Below are positions 47,953 through 61,700 of a stretch of 64,000 nucleotides of DNA, piece after piece. Under the pieces are notes generated by a model, which saw only the letters and a list, made by a program, of their open reading frames with translations, ran no database searches and was not told where the DNA came from. Location: the NCBI GenBank assembly GCA_963924555.1, contig OZ004591.1, positions 5,580,001-5,644,000 on the forward strand, given 5' to 3'. The position numbers were made by a program, and so were the translations under genes. This DNA comes from Crambe crambe (Eukaryota > Porifera > Demospongiae > Poecilosclerida > Crambeidae). Every line of letters begins with the position of its first letter. Position 1 is the stretch's first letter.

Positions 47953-49000
47953 GTGGTCCAGCTGTAATCAAGACAGGTATTCTCTGGCGGAGGGGCAAAG
48001 GTCACTTTGATAATGCTCTTCAAGGTAGAGTTAAATTATTTGTGAAATTGTCGAGATGACCTGGTTAGTGATTCAACACTGTTTGTGTTTCATTAGTGCT
48101 GAGGAAATAGAAAGTCTAGCATCTCAAATGTTGGGCCGAAAGCTCGTAACCAAACAGACGGGATCAAAAGGAAGAAAATGTGATAAGGTAAGTATGCAAG
48201 CCCCTCCCCCTTCCATAATGGATTAGCTATGGTCATTGCAGTACAAACTTGTGTTATTGCCCATATTGCCTCTACATATTGTACTGTGAACAACTGCCAA
48301 ACTTAGCTATGGGTATTTTGTATGAATGTTTACAGGTGCTGATAGCTGAAAAAATGAAAGTTTTATCCGAGTACTATCGTAATGGACAGGGCATTCAGAG
48401 TGAGTTATTGAAGATATTTTCGTAGCTGAGAGAAAGAATTAAGTACCCAGTTCCCTAAGCAGACTCTACGAGCTAGTGTATTGTGTTTATAATGCAGGGT
48501 CCATGTATCATTGCCAGTCCCCATGGTGGTGTCAGTATAGAAGAAGTCGCAAGAGACACTCCCTCAGAGATATTCAAAGAAGGAGTGGACATAGAAAATG
48601 GTGAGCAATTTTTTTTTCATCCTTGTGGAGATAACTGCCATTCTTATTTTCCACTTTTAAAGTTTCATGTTTAGCTTCACAGTTATGAATGAACATAATT
48701 ATGGCCATACTCAGGGTTTAATTCAGAATTTTGCTTGAGGGGGGTCAAATGCCTAGTAAAAAAAATTGGAGGAGGGGCAACTATGTGAAATTCTCATTAC
48801 GAAAGCTGGGGGGGGGGGGGGGGCAAGCCATCATTCAGAGGGCCCCTTGAAACTTACTGTAACTTGCATACTGTTCCTTGTGTTCATATGTACTTATGCT
48901 GTAAAGGAATGAACAATCATGAGAGATATGGAAGACCAAGCTGGCAGTGCGGAGTCTTGATTATGGACTCTTTGAGGAGATGAGGTGAGATAGTGCAGCT
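47953..49000 (+). pseudogene. SUCLA2 exon fragments plus Death-domain tail (copy 2)
   Basis: Exon-like blocks 47953-48024, 48097-48187, 48336-48399 and 48498-48600 match SUCLA2 pseudogene exons 1-4 with the same splice-site positions. A G homopolymer lies at 48807-48822. Exon 5 and its surroundings are deleted: CTGTAAAGGAATGAACAATC jumps into the Death-domain fragment ATCATGAGAGATATGGAAGA at about 48911, which is itself shortened. No function is expected. Confidence 0.8.
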
Positions 49001-51895
49001 TCTCAATAGGAATTAACAGATTATCTGATTTGCAGCTCAAAATTTGTAGCTGTCAGTGGATAAGGTCTGCTCAAGCTCAGTGAGCATACGCTTGACACTC
49101 ACCATCCATTCACACTTTGTATCATCACAATGACATTCCATTATGTATGTAAAAGCACATCAAATTTTTGTTTCAAAAATTTTTTTTGTGATTATAAAAT
49201 TTTCATGAATTGATGACACTGACAGTAAGTCAATGGTTTCTACAATGGTTCATGATGACTGTCTTGGTCTGCAGTGAATGACTGTGACTTTCAAGAGACC
49301 ACAAGAATGTCTTCACCACATTACATCATAGTTACCTGCAATGGACAATAATTTTGCAGGATGAATACTGAACAGCTAGATACCAGCTTCCCCTATCAAT
49401 AGTATAGTGAGAGTTAGGGGGATAGTAATTGTACACTTTATAGTCAAACCTCCTAACAACAAGCTTCCAAATAGTGGCCAGACTCTCTACAATGACTAAA
49501 CTGGAATTCAACTAGACAGTTATTTTTTAACCCCAAAGGCTAAAGTGCCTGATCCCAATGGTGGTTGTTATTCGGAGGTTTTACTGTATAGCTTCCCCCT
49601 ATCAATAGTGACAACTCACCAAGGAGAATAGGACATTGACATCTTGAGGTACAGCTGGTTCACTCTGCACAGCAACCTTTATGTAAAGAGAAAGTCATAC
49701 ACACTCAACAGTGTCACATACTACAGTGATCATTTGGTCATATCCAAATACCTTATGGGTCATCATTCTAACATACACATGTACATAGTAGGACAATGAT
49801 AGTATAATGGACAACACCCTGTGACTCCATCAACATGAAGTCTACCATCCACTAGGAGACTTTTGTATCTCAATACATGAATACTTTGTATCCGGGATAC
49901 AGTGCACATCCATTTGGATACTTTTGTATATATGCTAGTTAAAATGGCTGAGACTAGTAGGACAGCTGCATGTGGAATTACTATTGTGAAAAGAGAGGCA
50001 AAGAGACATCATCAAATATGGGTCAAGTAATGGCTCATAAAAAGGGAAGAGCTAAATTTAATCAAAGAGCTAGAAATAGTAATTAGGATCCAAAATAGTT
50101 CACCAGGACACACACTTTAGAAAAATCAGTCCTATTGAAGGTCTCTATACCTTTATAACTATAGCCCAGCTGACAGCTGCTAGTGAATTTGAATTGTCAT
50201 ATATGCAACATGTATACAAGGAAAAAAGTACTTTCTATAATAATACATGTGTACAAGGTGGGAATCAGGGCTGGATACAGGGGTGGGATCGAGGGGGTTG
50301 CAACCCACCCCCTTTTTGTTCCCAAGCGCTTAAGCTATAAAATGGTACACTTTAATGCACTTTGACCCCATGCCTACTTGCTTAGCCATGTCTATTTTTC
50401 TTTTTGACAATGTGAAGTAGTATAATTAGAGAGAACATGTATACACATGGGCTAACTTAACTAGGAACTAATGTGGTTACTATGTCATCTAAGGCTACAG
50501 TCAAAAGAAACAGTCTATGTATACTTGATACATCCATTTTGGGTTTCACTTTCAAGGTCACACATTAGATTACTCGGTGTGATTTCCTTAACGATCCCAC
50601 CTGTGACTTTGCAGGTGTCACTTTAAGATATCTTACAGAGCACTTTGGCTTACATTTTCAAGGTCACACATTACATAACTCAAAGAATAGCTAACTGTGA
50701 TTTCAAAAAGTCATCACTACAACATATACATAAGGACCAGATAATGATAAGGTAACTCCCTTATAATGGGTAAAGGGTCAGCACCTAATACTAGAGCCAC
50801 ATGGTGGGTAAAGGGTCATCACCACAAAATACACATGTACGTATGCACGTACATAGTATAGTTGTGGCAATTTGAGACTGATTTTTGACTATCTGATTTA
50901 TGTATCATAGTCATGGGATGAGTTCTCCACAACCTGTGGTGGATAATAAGATTGCACAGGCCTTGCTTCACACATGAAGGGTCTTTAAGTGGTAAGTGAG
51001 AAGAGAAATAAGGCTCTGATATACAATTCAATCAAGATGGGGTTCTTAGTGTGAAGCACAGGTTACTATACCATACATGGCTTTCCCTTAGTGACCAATA
51101 CTATCAGATCAAGTCTGACAAGTGCATGGAGTTATAGCACATGCTCTAAATGGTAACACCATCATAACATGTACAATCACTAGCAATGGATGATGTTGGA
51201 AGATTTCAGGACCACTTTCCTCTTTATGAAGTCACAAGGAGGAGAGGGAGATTGAGAGTTTTGGTTAAATACGCATTATAAAAACAAAAGGAGGAGAGGA
51301 GAGGAGAGATTATTAGGGTATTGGCTAATATTAAACACCATTCCATTATTAGGGACAAACTTCAGTGGTATTATAAAGGAGGTTCACAAAGATTGTTCAC
51401 ATTTTACAGTGTTCTTTATGGCTGACTCAACCATACAGCTATAGGGTACATATATCACTGACTGACCAAAGGGGGTTCACATGCAACCTGTGAACAATAC
51501 TAGTTACATCACTGAACTTGTAAGGGATTGGTTGGTGGTTTAGGGAAACAGTGGATCACCAGAAGAGACACAATAGGATGGATAATTCACTCGTAATAAA
51601 TATCAACTCACCAAGAGAATATGCAGTTATTGTCTCTACCACTTCTGCTTCGTGAGATCTGGATATTGACATCTTGAGGTACAGCTGGTTCACACACTGC
51701 ACACTAACCTTTATATAAAGAGAAAGTCATCATAAAGAGACAAAGAAACCACACACTCAAGTGTTGCATACTACAGTGGGACCTCTCCATGAAGTGCACT
51801 CACTGACTATGATAAATCTTTCTCTCATGAATGCACTGGGACTTTATGAATGGCACCCAGTGACTTTGAAGTAGGATACACACATACATAGTGGG
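49001..51895. repeat. R-B copy 4 and satellite mosaic with a low-copy island
   Basis: 48960-49610 is the gene A 3' flank repeat. 49850-50530 is low-copy, AT-rich and without recognisable coding. 50550-50690 holds CACCTGTGACTTTGCAGGTG-type repeats. 50870-51760 is collinear with 12600-13440 and 42790-43625. Confidence 0.6.
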
Positions 51896-51899
51896 ACTT

Positions 51900-52612
51900 A
51901 CTCCAATATGAACACCCCAGTGACACTCTCATAGTGGGTAAAGGGAATCCACAGTGACGAACAACCCCCAGTGACACTCTCATAGTGGGTAAAGGGAATC
52001 CACAGTAATGAACAACCCCCAGTGACACTCTCATAGTGGGTAAAGGGAATCCACAGTGACGAATAACCCCCAGTGACACTCTCATAGTGGGTAAAGGGAA
52101 TCCACAGTGATGAACAACCCCCAGTGACACTCTCATAGTGGGTAAAGGGAATCCACAGTGACGAACAACCCCCAGTGACACTCTCATAGTGGGTAAAGGG
52201 AATCCACAGTAATGAACAACCCCCAGTGACACTCTCATAGTGGGTAAAGGGAATCCACAGTGACGAACAAACCCCCAGTGACACTCTCATAGTGGGTAAA
52301 GGGAATCCACAGTGACGAACAACCCCCAGTGACACTCTCATAGTGGGTAAAGGGAATCCACAGTGACGAACAACCCCCAGTGACACTCTCATAGTGGGTA
52401 AAGGGAATCCACAGTGACGAACAACCCCCAGTGACACTCTCATAGTGGGTAAAGGGAATCCACAGTGACGAAAAACCCCCAGTGACACTCTCATAGTGGG
52501 TAAAGGGAATCCACAATGACGAACAACCCCCAGTGACACTCTTATAGTGGGTAAAGGGAATCCACAGTGACGAATAACCCCCAGTGACACTCTCATAGTG
52601 GGTAAAGGGAAA
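51900..52612. repeat. 51-bp minisatellite, about 14 copies
   Basis: The unit is CCCCCAGTGACACTCTCATA then GTGGGTAAAGGGAATCCACA then GTGACGAACAA, 51 bp, almost perfectly repeated with only point changes and occasional one-base indels. Because 51 is divisible by 3, minus-strand frames stay open in all three phases (17-residue repeats such as MRVSLGVVHYCGFPLPT); these are not genes. The unit contains the GTGGGTAAAGGG core of the wider satellite. Confidence 0.97.
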
Positions 52613-55525
52613 TAACTACACAAAAGGGTCACCAATAATCAATATGGGTAAAGGGTCGTCATGGTAACATAACTTGGCTCCTAACAACCAAGTGACTCTC
52701 TTATGGTGCATAACTACTGTGTCACTGGTTATTTCCCACCAGACAGTGGATAATCAAATCTAGGATCCTAATAAACTTAGTCCAATGATAGAGCTCTAAA
52801 GGGTGTGCACTATAACATGACACAGAGACTTTCTCCTCCCATGGTAGTAATGGAATAACTCCAATACTTTTTCATGGTGGAATAGTGACAACAAATATAT
52901 GAGACTTTAAGATAACACAGCGTCTGGTAAAGGGTATCTCATATAACATCAATCTCCCAAACAGAAAGGGCCAACATCCATATAGCTAGTGTAGAGGTGT
53001 GATCACTTCACGTGATAGAAGAACATGTGAGGAGGATTGATACTCCGTCATCAATCATGCTCTTTCCTAGACATGATCACTTTCATGTGATGGACAGTAA
53101 ATCACTTCATGTGGGTCATAACTATAACATAATACTTGTAGTGAACTAGCCCCAGGATTTGCTCCTCTTATGATAGTAATGGTGCTCCTCTTATGATAGT
53201 AATGGAGCAACTCCCTCATTGTGTGTAAAGGGTCATCTACATTCAGTGACTCCATGGGTAGAATAGAGATCATGAGAGATTGCTCACTAAAAAGTACACC
53301 ATTACACAGACTCCTCCTCCCATGACCTCTCTGATGGTGGTAAGGGTATTCACTATAACACACTATAATTTGCAGTGTGACTCCATCAATGCATGCATGA
53401 CACAACTACTACATACACACAGGACCAGTCAACTACATAGTAGGTAAAGACTCAATTACACACACCACTCCAGTGCATATAAAAAAGGACTATCAAATCA
53501 TGAGCTGTTTAACAAAGAGGCCTCCACAGAAGTGTGTTTTAAGAATGGGCATGGTGTAATGAATGCATTATGACTGCAGTAATGCATAGCTTCAGGTGTC
53601 CTGGGACAACCTGAATGAAATCAGATCCTACACAAAAGATATTTACGTATTGGACTAATGGGACTATATTGTCATGAATATGTCTCACATACACACTATG
53701 ACCTAGTAAACAATACCAAATAAGGTCATGTGACCTGTAGACACAAGTGTATTCATATGCCACATAAGAGGTTTGTGGTAGAAGGTTACATAATGTAACA
53801 AGACCATTGCAGAGACTTCTTTGAGTGTGTTCACACAGTACACAAGAATAGAGGAGATAATATAACAAGACCTAATCAACAGATACAGTGCTTTGCAAGT
53901 TAGTTGGCAGATTTCATGTCTTGGCTGCACAATAGAGTATTACTAGGACATGAACTCTGCCAACCAACTCACTAATGGTCACTCTCCTTCATATATTAAG
54001 GGTATTGATAGTGACACCTAATGACACTGAACCATAATTATGAGAGCTGATGGTGATTTCTCATTCGTAAACGATAACTTGTATATACCCACAGGGATTC
54101 CACTCAGATGAGAAGAGGTACTGGAATAGGAATTGTGACATACAAAGACACTCGTCCATAATGCACCATGTCCACGAGTGCAGAGGTCAAACAAGCTAAA
54201 CTGCAGATGATGGCTAGGGATAGTTCCACTTAACTCATCTCAATTCTACACCAGTCAACACCTCAAGAATAGCAACAGATATGTATCCATGTAATATTGA
54301 ATTTTAGAACTGGTGCCTGAAGTTTAGCTGAGTGAAATGAGTTTTAGTGTTGTATCACAGGTCTATGGATCACTAGGTTCATCCCTGGAGTGTGTCCTCT
54401 ATGAATCTAGATGCCGTACTTACCTTAGAGCAAGCATTGTGGGTGGAGCTTGGAATGACACGTAACAAGTATGAGATGAAGTCCCTCAGTGGCACAGAAT
54501 GTGGTGTGGTCAGTGCTGCACATAGACATATGGTAATTATTCCAGCATACCCTAGCACCAGGGACCCTTTCTCTTGAGCATGGGGGAGAAGTTGTTAATT
54601 AAGGAGATGATTGCAGTCCCTTTTCAGTATACCAATGCCTGGTGGATCAAATAACTCCACACTAAGCAGGAACTAGCCTCTCTACACACTTTCAAGTAGC
54701 AATCTAGACTTGCCTGATGTGGATCCTAGCCAGATTTCTCCGTCTGTCTACGGTCCAGACGACGATGATCAAGTTTTCGTTCACAATAATTTCCCTATTT
54801 AGAGCGCAGGGGCCGGGGATGGGTAGCACCGCCCACAGACTTGGGGGTACCCGATCGTGAGCGAGCGTGGCCTAATCCATCTATCCTAAGAAGAAAGCCT
54901 CTTTGGCATGGAGTTGATAGTTCTGAGGTCAACCAAGTAGAACTGGAAAAGTCCTAAGTGTCAGATGGCTGAGGTCCCTTGACTTTGAGTGATCTCTCTA
55001 AGAAGAGTTATGAAAGTAAATCTTCAAGGTCAGCAGTAGATCCTATTCAGACTACTAAATAATTTCATCTGGTGTGTTGTACTCTAGGTGTAATAATGTA
55101 TTGGCTCTCAGCAGGGTCAAAGGTCACTTGATAGCATGAGCAGACAGAAAGCTGATTATTTGCTTCCCTGTTTGACTATGCTGCAATTTACCAACAATGT
55201 TCCCCACACCCATTCTTCATTGTTTAGAGCTCTCAATGCTGCCCTAATTAAGTAGGTTTGTCTTAATGATTGCAGTGATGTGTATGGATGCCAAACAGAA
55301 GGAGAGGTTGCCCATGCCATGCCATTGATAGCTCTCTATACATGAACACTATAGCCTGGATATCATGGCATCAAAGGTCAAAGGAGTAGTGGCCATACCA
55401 GGCCAAGTAGCATTGCACCAGTTATAAAGCCAGTCAGTGTATAAGATAAAAGTTCTTAGTGACTCTCCACTATATTAGGAAAGACCTCACAAGTCAGATG
55501 GGGCCCATAACATTTTGTACTGTAG
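52613..55525. repeat. Segmental duplication blocks (R-C then R-A copy 3)
   Basis: 52640-53510 is collinear with 36630-37520, without the transposon. 53510-53770 continues as at 11570-11830. 53975-55525 is collinear with 17701-19323 and 46396-47952, with the empty site of the 17471 MITE. Confidence 0.65.
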
Positions 55526-56800
55526 GTGGTCCAGCTGTAATCAAGACAGGTATTTTCTGGCGGAGGGGCAAAGGTCACTTTGATAATGCTCTTCAAGGTA
55601 GAATTAAATTATTTGTGAAATTGTCGAGATGACCTGGTTAGTGATTCAACACTATTCGTGTTTCATTAGTGCTGAGGAAATAGGAAGTCTAGCATCTCAA
55701 ATGTTGGGCCGAAAGCTCGTAACCAAACAGACGGGATCAAAAGGAAGAAAATGTGATAAGGTAAGTAAGCAAGCCCCTCCCCCTTCCATAATGGATTAGC
55801 TATGGTCATTGCAGTACAAACTTGTGTTATTACCCATATTGCCTCTACATATTGTACTGTGAACAACTGCCAAACTTAGCTATGGGTATTTTGTATGAAT
55901 GTTTACAGGTGCTGATAGCTGAAAAAATGAAAGTTTTATCCGAGTACTATCGTAATGGACAGGGCATTCAGAGTGAGTTATTGAAGATATTTTCATAGCT
56001 GAGAGAAAGAATTAAGTACCCAGTTCCCTAAGCAGACTCTACGAGCTAGTGTATTGTGTCTGTAATGCAGGGTCCATGTATCATTGCCAGTCCCCATGGT
56101 GGTGTCAATATAGAAGAAGTCTCAAGAGACACTCCCTCAGAGATATTCAAGGAAGGAGTGGACATAGAAAATGGTGAGCAATTTTTTTTCCATCCTTGTG
56201 GAGACAACTGCCATTCTTATTTTCCACTTTAAAAGTTTCATGTTTAGCTTCACTGAACATAATTATGGCCGTACTCAGGGTTTAATTTTGCTCAAGGGGG
56301 GTCAAATGCCTAGTGAAGAAATTGGAGGAGGGGCAACTATGTGAAATTCTCATTACGAAAGCTAGGGGGGGGCAAGCCATCGTTCAGATGGCCCCTTGAA
56401 ATAAACCCTGGTACTTACTGTAACTTGCATACTGTTCCTTGTGTGAGAATATTTTCATATGTACTTATGCTGTAAAGAAATTGACCTGATACTTCATCTG
56501 ATATACGATGTGGCAGTTTATAGCATAGTGGTGTAAATTCATTCCTGATTTTATTTATGTGGATGTTAATGTGCAGGCATGTCCAGAGAGCAAGCATTGA
56601 ACATGGTTAAGAAACTTGGCATTTCTAAAGGATGTATTAATGAAGTCAGTCAGAGATACTTTTGTTTTCCAGGCTGCAGAACAATCATGAGAGATATGGA
56701 AGACCAAGCTGACAGAGGTTAGCAGAGGCAGTGCGGAGTCTCGATTATGGACTCTTTTAGGAGATAGCCAGGAATCATGGAGGTGAGATTGTGCAGCTTC
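55526..56800 (+). pseudogene. SUCLA2 exon fragments plus Death-domain tail (copy 3)
   Basis: Blocks 55526-55597, 55670-55760, 55909-55972, 56071-56173 and 56577-56644 match SUCLA2 pseudogene exons 1-5. The exon 5 donor is altered (GTCAGT). From about 56672 the sequence GCTGCAGAACAATCATGAGA is the same SUCLA2/Death-tail junction as at 8583-8602. The Death-domain tail then carries an early stop in the SLDYGLF region (CTCTTTTAG). Confidence 0.82.
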
Positions 56801-59800
56801 TCAATAGGAATTGATTTGCAGCTCAAAATTTGTAGCTGGACAGTGGACAAGGTCTGCTCACTTGACACTCACCATGCATTCACACTTTGTATCATCACAA
56901 TGACATTCCATTATGTAAAAGCACATTCAATTAAATTAAATTTTTGTTTGAAATTTTTTTTTGTGATTATAAAATTTTCATGAATTATTGATGACACTGA
57001 CAGTAAGTCAATGGTTTCTACAATGGGTCATGTCTGCAGTGAATGACTGTGACTTTCAAGAGACCACAAGAATGTCTTCACCACATTACATCATAGCTAC
57101 CTGCAATGGACAATAATTTTGCAGGATGAATACTGAACAGCTAAATACCAGCTTCCCCTATCAATAGTATAGTGAGAGTTAGGGAGATAGTAACTGTACA
57201 CTTTATAGTCAAACCTCCTAACAACAAGCTTCCAAATAGTGGGCAGACTCTCTACAATGACTAAACTGGAATTCAACTAGACAGTTATTTTTTAACCCCA
57301 AAGGCTAAAGTGCCTGTCCCCAATGGTGGTTGTTATTCGGAGGTTTTACTGTATAGCTTCCCCCTATCAATAGTGACAACTCACCAAGGAGAATAGGACA
57401 TTGACATCTTGAGGTACAGTTGGTTCACTCTGCACAGCAACCTTCATGTAAAGAGAAAGTCATACACACTCAACAGTGTCACATACTACAGTGATCATTT
57501 GGTCATATCCATAACACACACACAACACATGTACATGATATGATAGTGGACAACACCCTTCGACTCTTTATGGTGGTTAAATGGTCATCACTATATTGGA
57601 CCAGATGATATTGATAATGAAGCGACTCCCTTACGGTGGGTAAAGGGTCAGCACCAAACATACTAGAGACATTGTGGGTAAAGGGTTATCACCATAAAAT
57701 ACACACGTACATACATACATAGTACAGTTGTGGATACTTGAGACTGATTTTGACTATCCAGGATTGTATACAGAAATTTTAAATGGGGGGGGGGGGGGAT
57801 GCAAACTTGGGGTACAGAAAAAAGATGAAAGGAAAGTAGATCTTCACAAGTTATAGACGACCAAATGGCTGTTAGGCCACAGCAAGGGGAAGAGTGCAGG
57901 AGGACGATGTGCCCCCAGCCACTCCCACAGAGCACTTGTTTTTGGAAGACTCATCATTGGCTAACAGCTTTCAAGTAAATGGCAATTTTTGTGTATTGAG
58001 TTAATACTCACTGAGAGTGATCTGGAGGAATATGGCAGAGAAAGTCAAGAGCATCAGTTTGAAATTGATGATTCTCTATTAGCTGCTAGATTATTAGGTA
58101 TTGGTTAATATTAAACACCATTCCATTGTAGATAGAGTATTATAAAGGAGGTTCACAAAGATTGTTCACATTTTCTTTACGTATGCATGACTCAACCATA
58201 CAGATATATCACTGAATGACCAAAGAGGGTTCACATGCAACCTGTGAACAATACTAGTTACATCACTGAACTTGTAAGGGATTGGTTGGTGGTTTAGGGA
58301 AGCAGTGGATCACCAGAAGAGGATAATTCACTCAGGATAAATATCAACTCACCAAGACAATCAAGAGAATTTGCAGTATAAAGAGAAAGTCATCATTAAG
58401 AGAGAAAGAAACCACACACTCAACAGTGTCATATAGTACAGTGGTCATTACCATAACATACACAATCACGTACATAATATAGTAGGACCATGATAGTAAT
58501 GGACAACACCCTGTGACTCCATTAGGGTGGGTAAAGGGTCATAACCATAACATACAAACTAGGACCATGTGACTCACTTATGGTGGGTAAAGGGTCATTA
58601 ACATAACATACATTGGTGCATACATGATAGTAATGAACAACTTGTAACTCCCTTATGACTGGTAGAGATACATGTAGTTAAGACTATGACGTGCACATTA
58701 ATCATGCCATCATCATAATCATATTGAATTATAAGAATCTTACTGTGTATTATCTAAAATACATAGGGTCATTCTCTCTAAACTCCAATTCCTACCTACA
58801 CCCATTCATACCTGTAAGGTGGTGGAGCTTCTAGTCCCTTACATTCAACCAAATTACAGTGTTGTGGCTTTTCTACTAGGGAAATGTAAAGCATTGTGGG
58901 GAGCGAAACTTTAGCCAATGACGTCCATGACGGACGAAACCAGAACATACGCACATACATATGATATAAATATATATAGTAGCACCTCATTGGACACCCT
59001 CAGTGGATCACTTCACTCACCAATAAGGACATTCTGCTAGTTAATACATAGTGGAACTTTTGGTGGGTAAAGGGTCACCACTATAATAAGAGCAAGCACA
59101 TGAACATATATGTACGTGGGACTTGTTCCTCCCATGGTAGTGATGGACAGTGAATGATAGTGACACCTTCATGTGGGTCATAACTATAACATAATACTTA
59201 TAGTGAACAAGCCCCGGGATTTGCTCTTCTTATGAGAGAAATGGTGCTCCTCTTATGATAGACTCCCTCATTGTGTGTAAAGGGTCATCTACATTCAGTG
59301 ACTCCATGGGTGGAATAGAGATCATGAGAGATTGCTCACTAAAAAGTACACCATTACACAGACTCCTCCTCCCATGACCTCTCTGATGGTGGTAAGGGTA
59401 TTCCCTATAACACACTATAATTTGCAGTGTGACTTCATCAATGCATGCATGACACAACTACTACATACACACAGGACCAGTCAACTACATAGTAAGTAAA
59501 GACTCAATTACACACACCACTCCAGTGCATATAAAAAAGGACTATCAAAATCATGAGCTGTTTAACAAAGAGGCCTCCACAGAAGTGTGTTTTAAGAATG
59601 GGCATGGTGTAATGAATGCATTAGGACTGCAGTAATGCATAGCTTCAGGTGTCCTGGGACAACCTGAATGAAATCAGACCCTACACTAAAGATATTTACG
59701 TATTGGACTAATGGGACTATATTGTCATGGATATGTCTCACATACACACTATGAGCTAGTACACAATACCAAATAAGGTCATGTGACCTGTAGACACAAG

Positions 59801-60290
59801 TGTATTCATATGCCACATAAGAGGTTTGTGGCATTGAGCAGATACAGTGCCATGGTATCATGATGGGTGAAGGCAGTATGATATAATGACATTGAAACTT
59901 AGCTCCTAACAATCAAGTTGCCCCACTGGTCATTTCCCACCAGTGGACAACCAAATATTTGCATATCAAACATTCTAGGGCATTGAAGATCCAAACCAAC
60001 TTTTTCTCCTTATAATGATACTAGTTCTCTAAAGGTGTTCACCGTAACATACACAATCATGACACATAGAGACTTCTCTCCTCCCATGGTAGTAATGGAA
60101 TAACTCCAATACCTCTCTCATGGTGGAATAGTGACTAAAGAACAAACTTATAATTTGCAGTGGGACTTTATAATGGACAACACGTACTTAATGTCTGGTA
60201 AAGGGTCAATCTCCAGAAAGTGTAGTGACTAAAAGGTGGCCATTATACGATTCCAATATATTATGGGCCATAAGCCACAAGTCTCCAAAT
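56801..60290. repeat. R-B copy 5 and R-C copy collinear with 8.7-12.3 kb
   Basis: Near-collinear over about 3.5 kb with 8725-12290, including the G homopolymer (57785-57799) and the ACCCATTCATACCTGTAAGG segment. Together with the SUCLA2/Death junction just upstream, 7.9-12.3 kb and 56.0-60.3 kb are one duplication. No gene supported. Confidence 0.7.
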
Positions 60291-61379
60291 GCAACTACTA
60301 GTAAAAATAACCTCCAAAAGTGACCACGAAGCCACTCCCAATTAATTATTGAATGAGATAACTAACTAGATAGAGACAGACAATAAGTGAGTCAATGAGT
60401 TCCTTCATTCTATTAATGTACACTGGAGGACCATAGCTATAAGTGAGGGAATAATATTATGTGAGTGGTGATGGTGAGCATCACTGAAAGTCAATACTAC
60501 TACACAGAGGACTTTACAGGACTATTTTCATTCCCAATAAGCATTATCATCATAATAGCATACAATTTTATTGTACTTAAGGGAAAGGGGAGGGGATCTA
60601 AAGAGAGGACAACCTCTCAACAAAGGCTAGAACAGTTATTTTTTAACCCCAAAGGCTAAAGTGTCTGTCCCCAATGGTGGTTGTTATTCGGAGGTTTTAC
60701 TGTATAGCTTCCCCCCATGAAAAGTGATAACTCACCAAGGAGAATAGGACATTGACATCTTGAGGTAAAGCTGGTTCACTCTGCACAGCAGGTAAAAAGA
60801 AGGTCATAAAGATGCCACACTTGGTGACTCTGATGTGTTAGGAAAAGGGTTATCACTTTACCATACACAATTCAGACTTTCTCCTCTAGTGGATAACATA
60901 TGCTCATAGACAGAGTTTCTACTTAAAAGTTAAAGGGGATGACCCTACGAGGGGAGGGAAATCAAGTAGATAGAGGGGGTTACATAGCAGCTGATATTCA
61001 TATCACAATTAGTCTGTACATTAGCCCACAGAGAGTTGTTTAATATGAAGCATAAATATAAACACCTTTGACCTCCAGGCTGCTGGATAAGTGGTGCCTG
61101 TGCATATATACAGTAGCACTCTCAAAAAACTTTCAACGGGTCCATGAGGTGTGGATAACCAAGGTTCTCTCTTCATACCAGCTACCTCTATCTACAGTTT
61201 AGTGAGTGTTAGGGGGACAGTAATTGTAGCTTCCCCTATCAATAGTGACAACTCACCAGGTCATAGGACAGGAGCTACAGACACTCTTACATGTACACAC
61301 TAATTTTTTTTCTTGAGAAAGTCATAGACTAAAAAAACCACTCACTTGATATTTGGACATATACTACAGTGGTCATTAT
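60291..61379. other. Lower-copy segment without recognisable gene
   Basis: Short frames only (for example 60465-60659). Contains R-B fragments at 60640-60740 and simple AT-rich DNA. Confidence 0.4.
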
Positions 61380-61700
61380 ACCATAACTTACACATATAGA
61401 TAGTAGGACACAACACCCATAATGGTGGGTAAAGGGTCATCACATGTACATAGTAGGACCATGATAGTAATGTATGACACTTTATGACTCCATTATGGGT
61501 ATAACATACACAAGTACATTGTAGGAATGATGGTGGACAACACCCTTTGACTCCCTTATGGTGGGTAAAGGGTCATCCATAACATACACATGTACATAGT
61601 ATCTAGGACCATGATTAATGGACAACACCTTGTGACTCCTTTAATTATGATGGTCACCATAACATACACGTACATAGTAGGACCATGATAGTCACATGCA
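61380..61700. repeat. Best-preserved array of the ~85-bp satellite
   Basis: About four consecutive units reading CATAACATACACATGTACAT, AGTAGGACCATGATAGTAAT, GGACAACACC, TGTGACTCC, TTATGGTGGGTAAAGGGTCA. Period about 80-90 bp. Diverged units of the same motif are scattered through 6.9-17 kb and 36-64 kb. Confidence 0.75.

Noticed and set aside
51900..52612. Possible CRISPR array
   Set aside because: Units are contiguous with no unique spacers, and the DNA is eukaryotic.
51825..52635. Long minus-strand open frames of 245, 137 and 93 codons
   Set aside because: They are three phases of the 51-bp minisatellite; 17-residue periodicity follows from unit length divisible by three.
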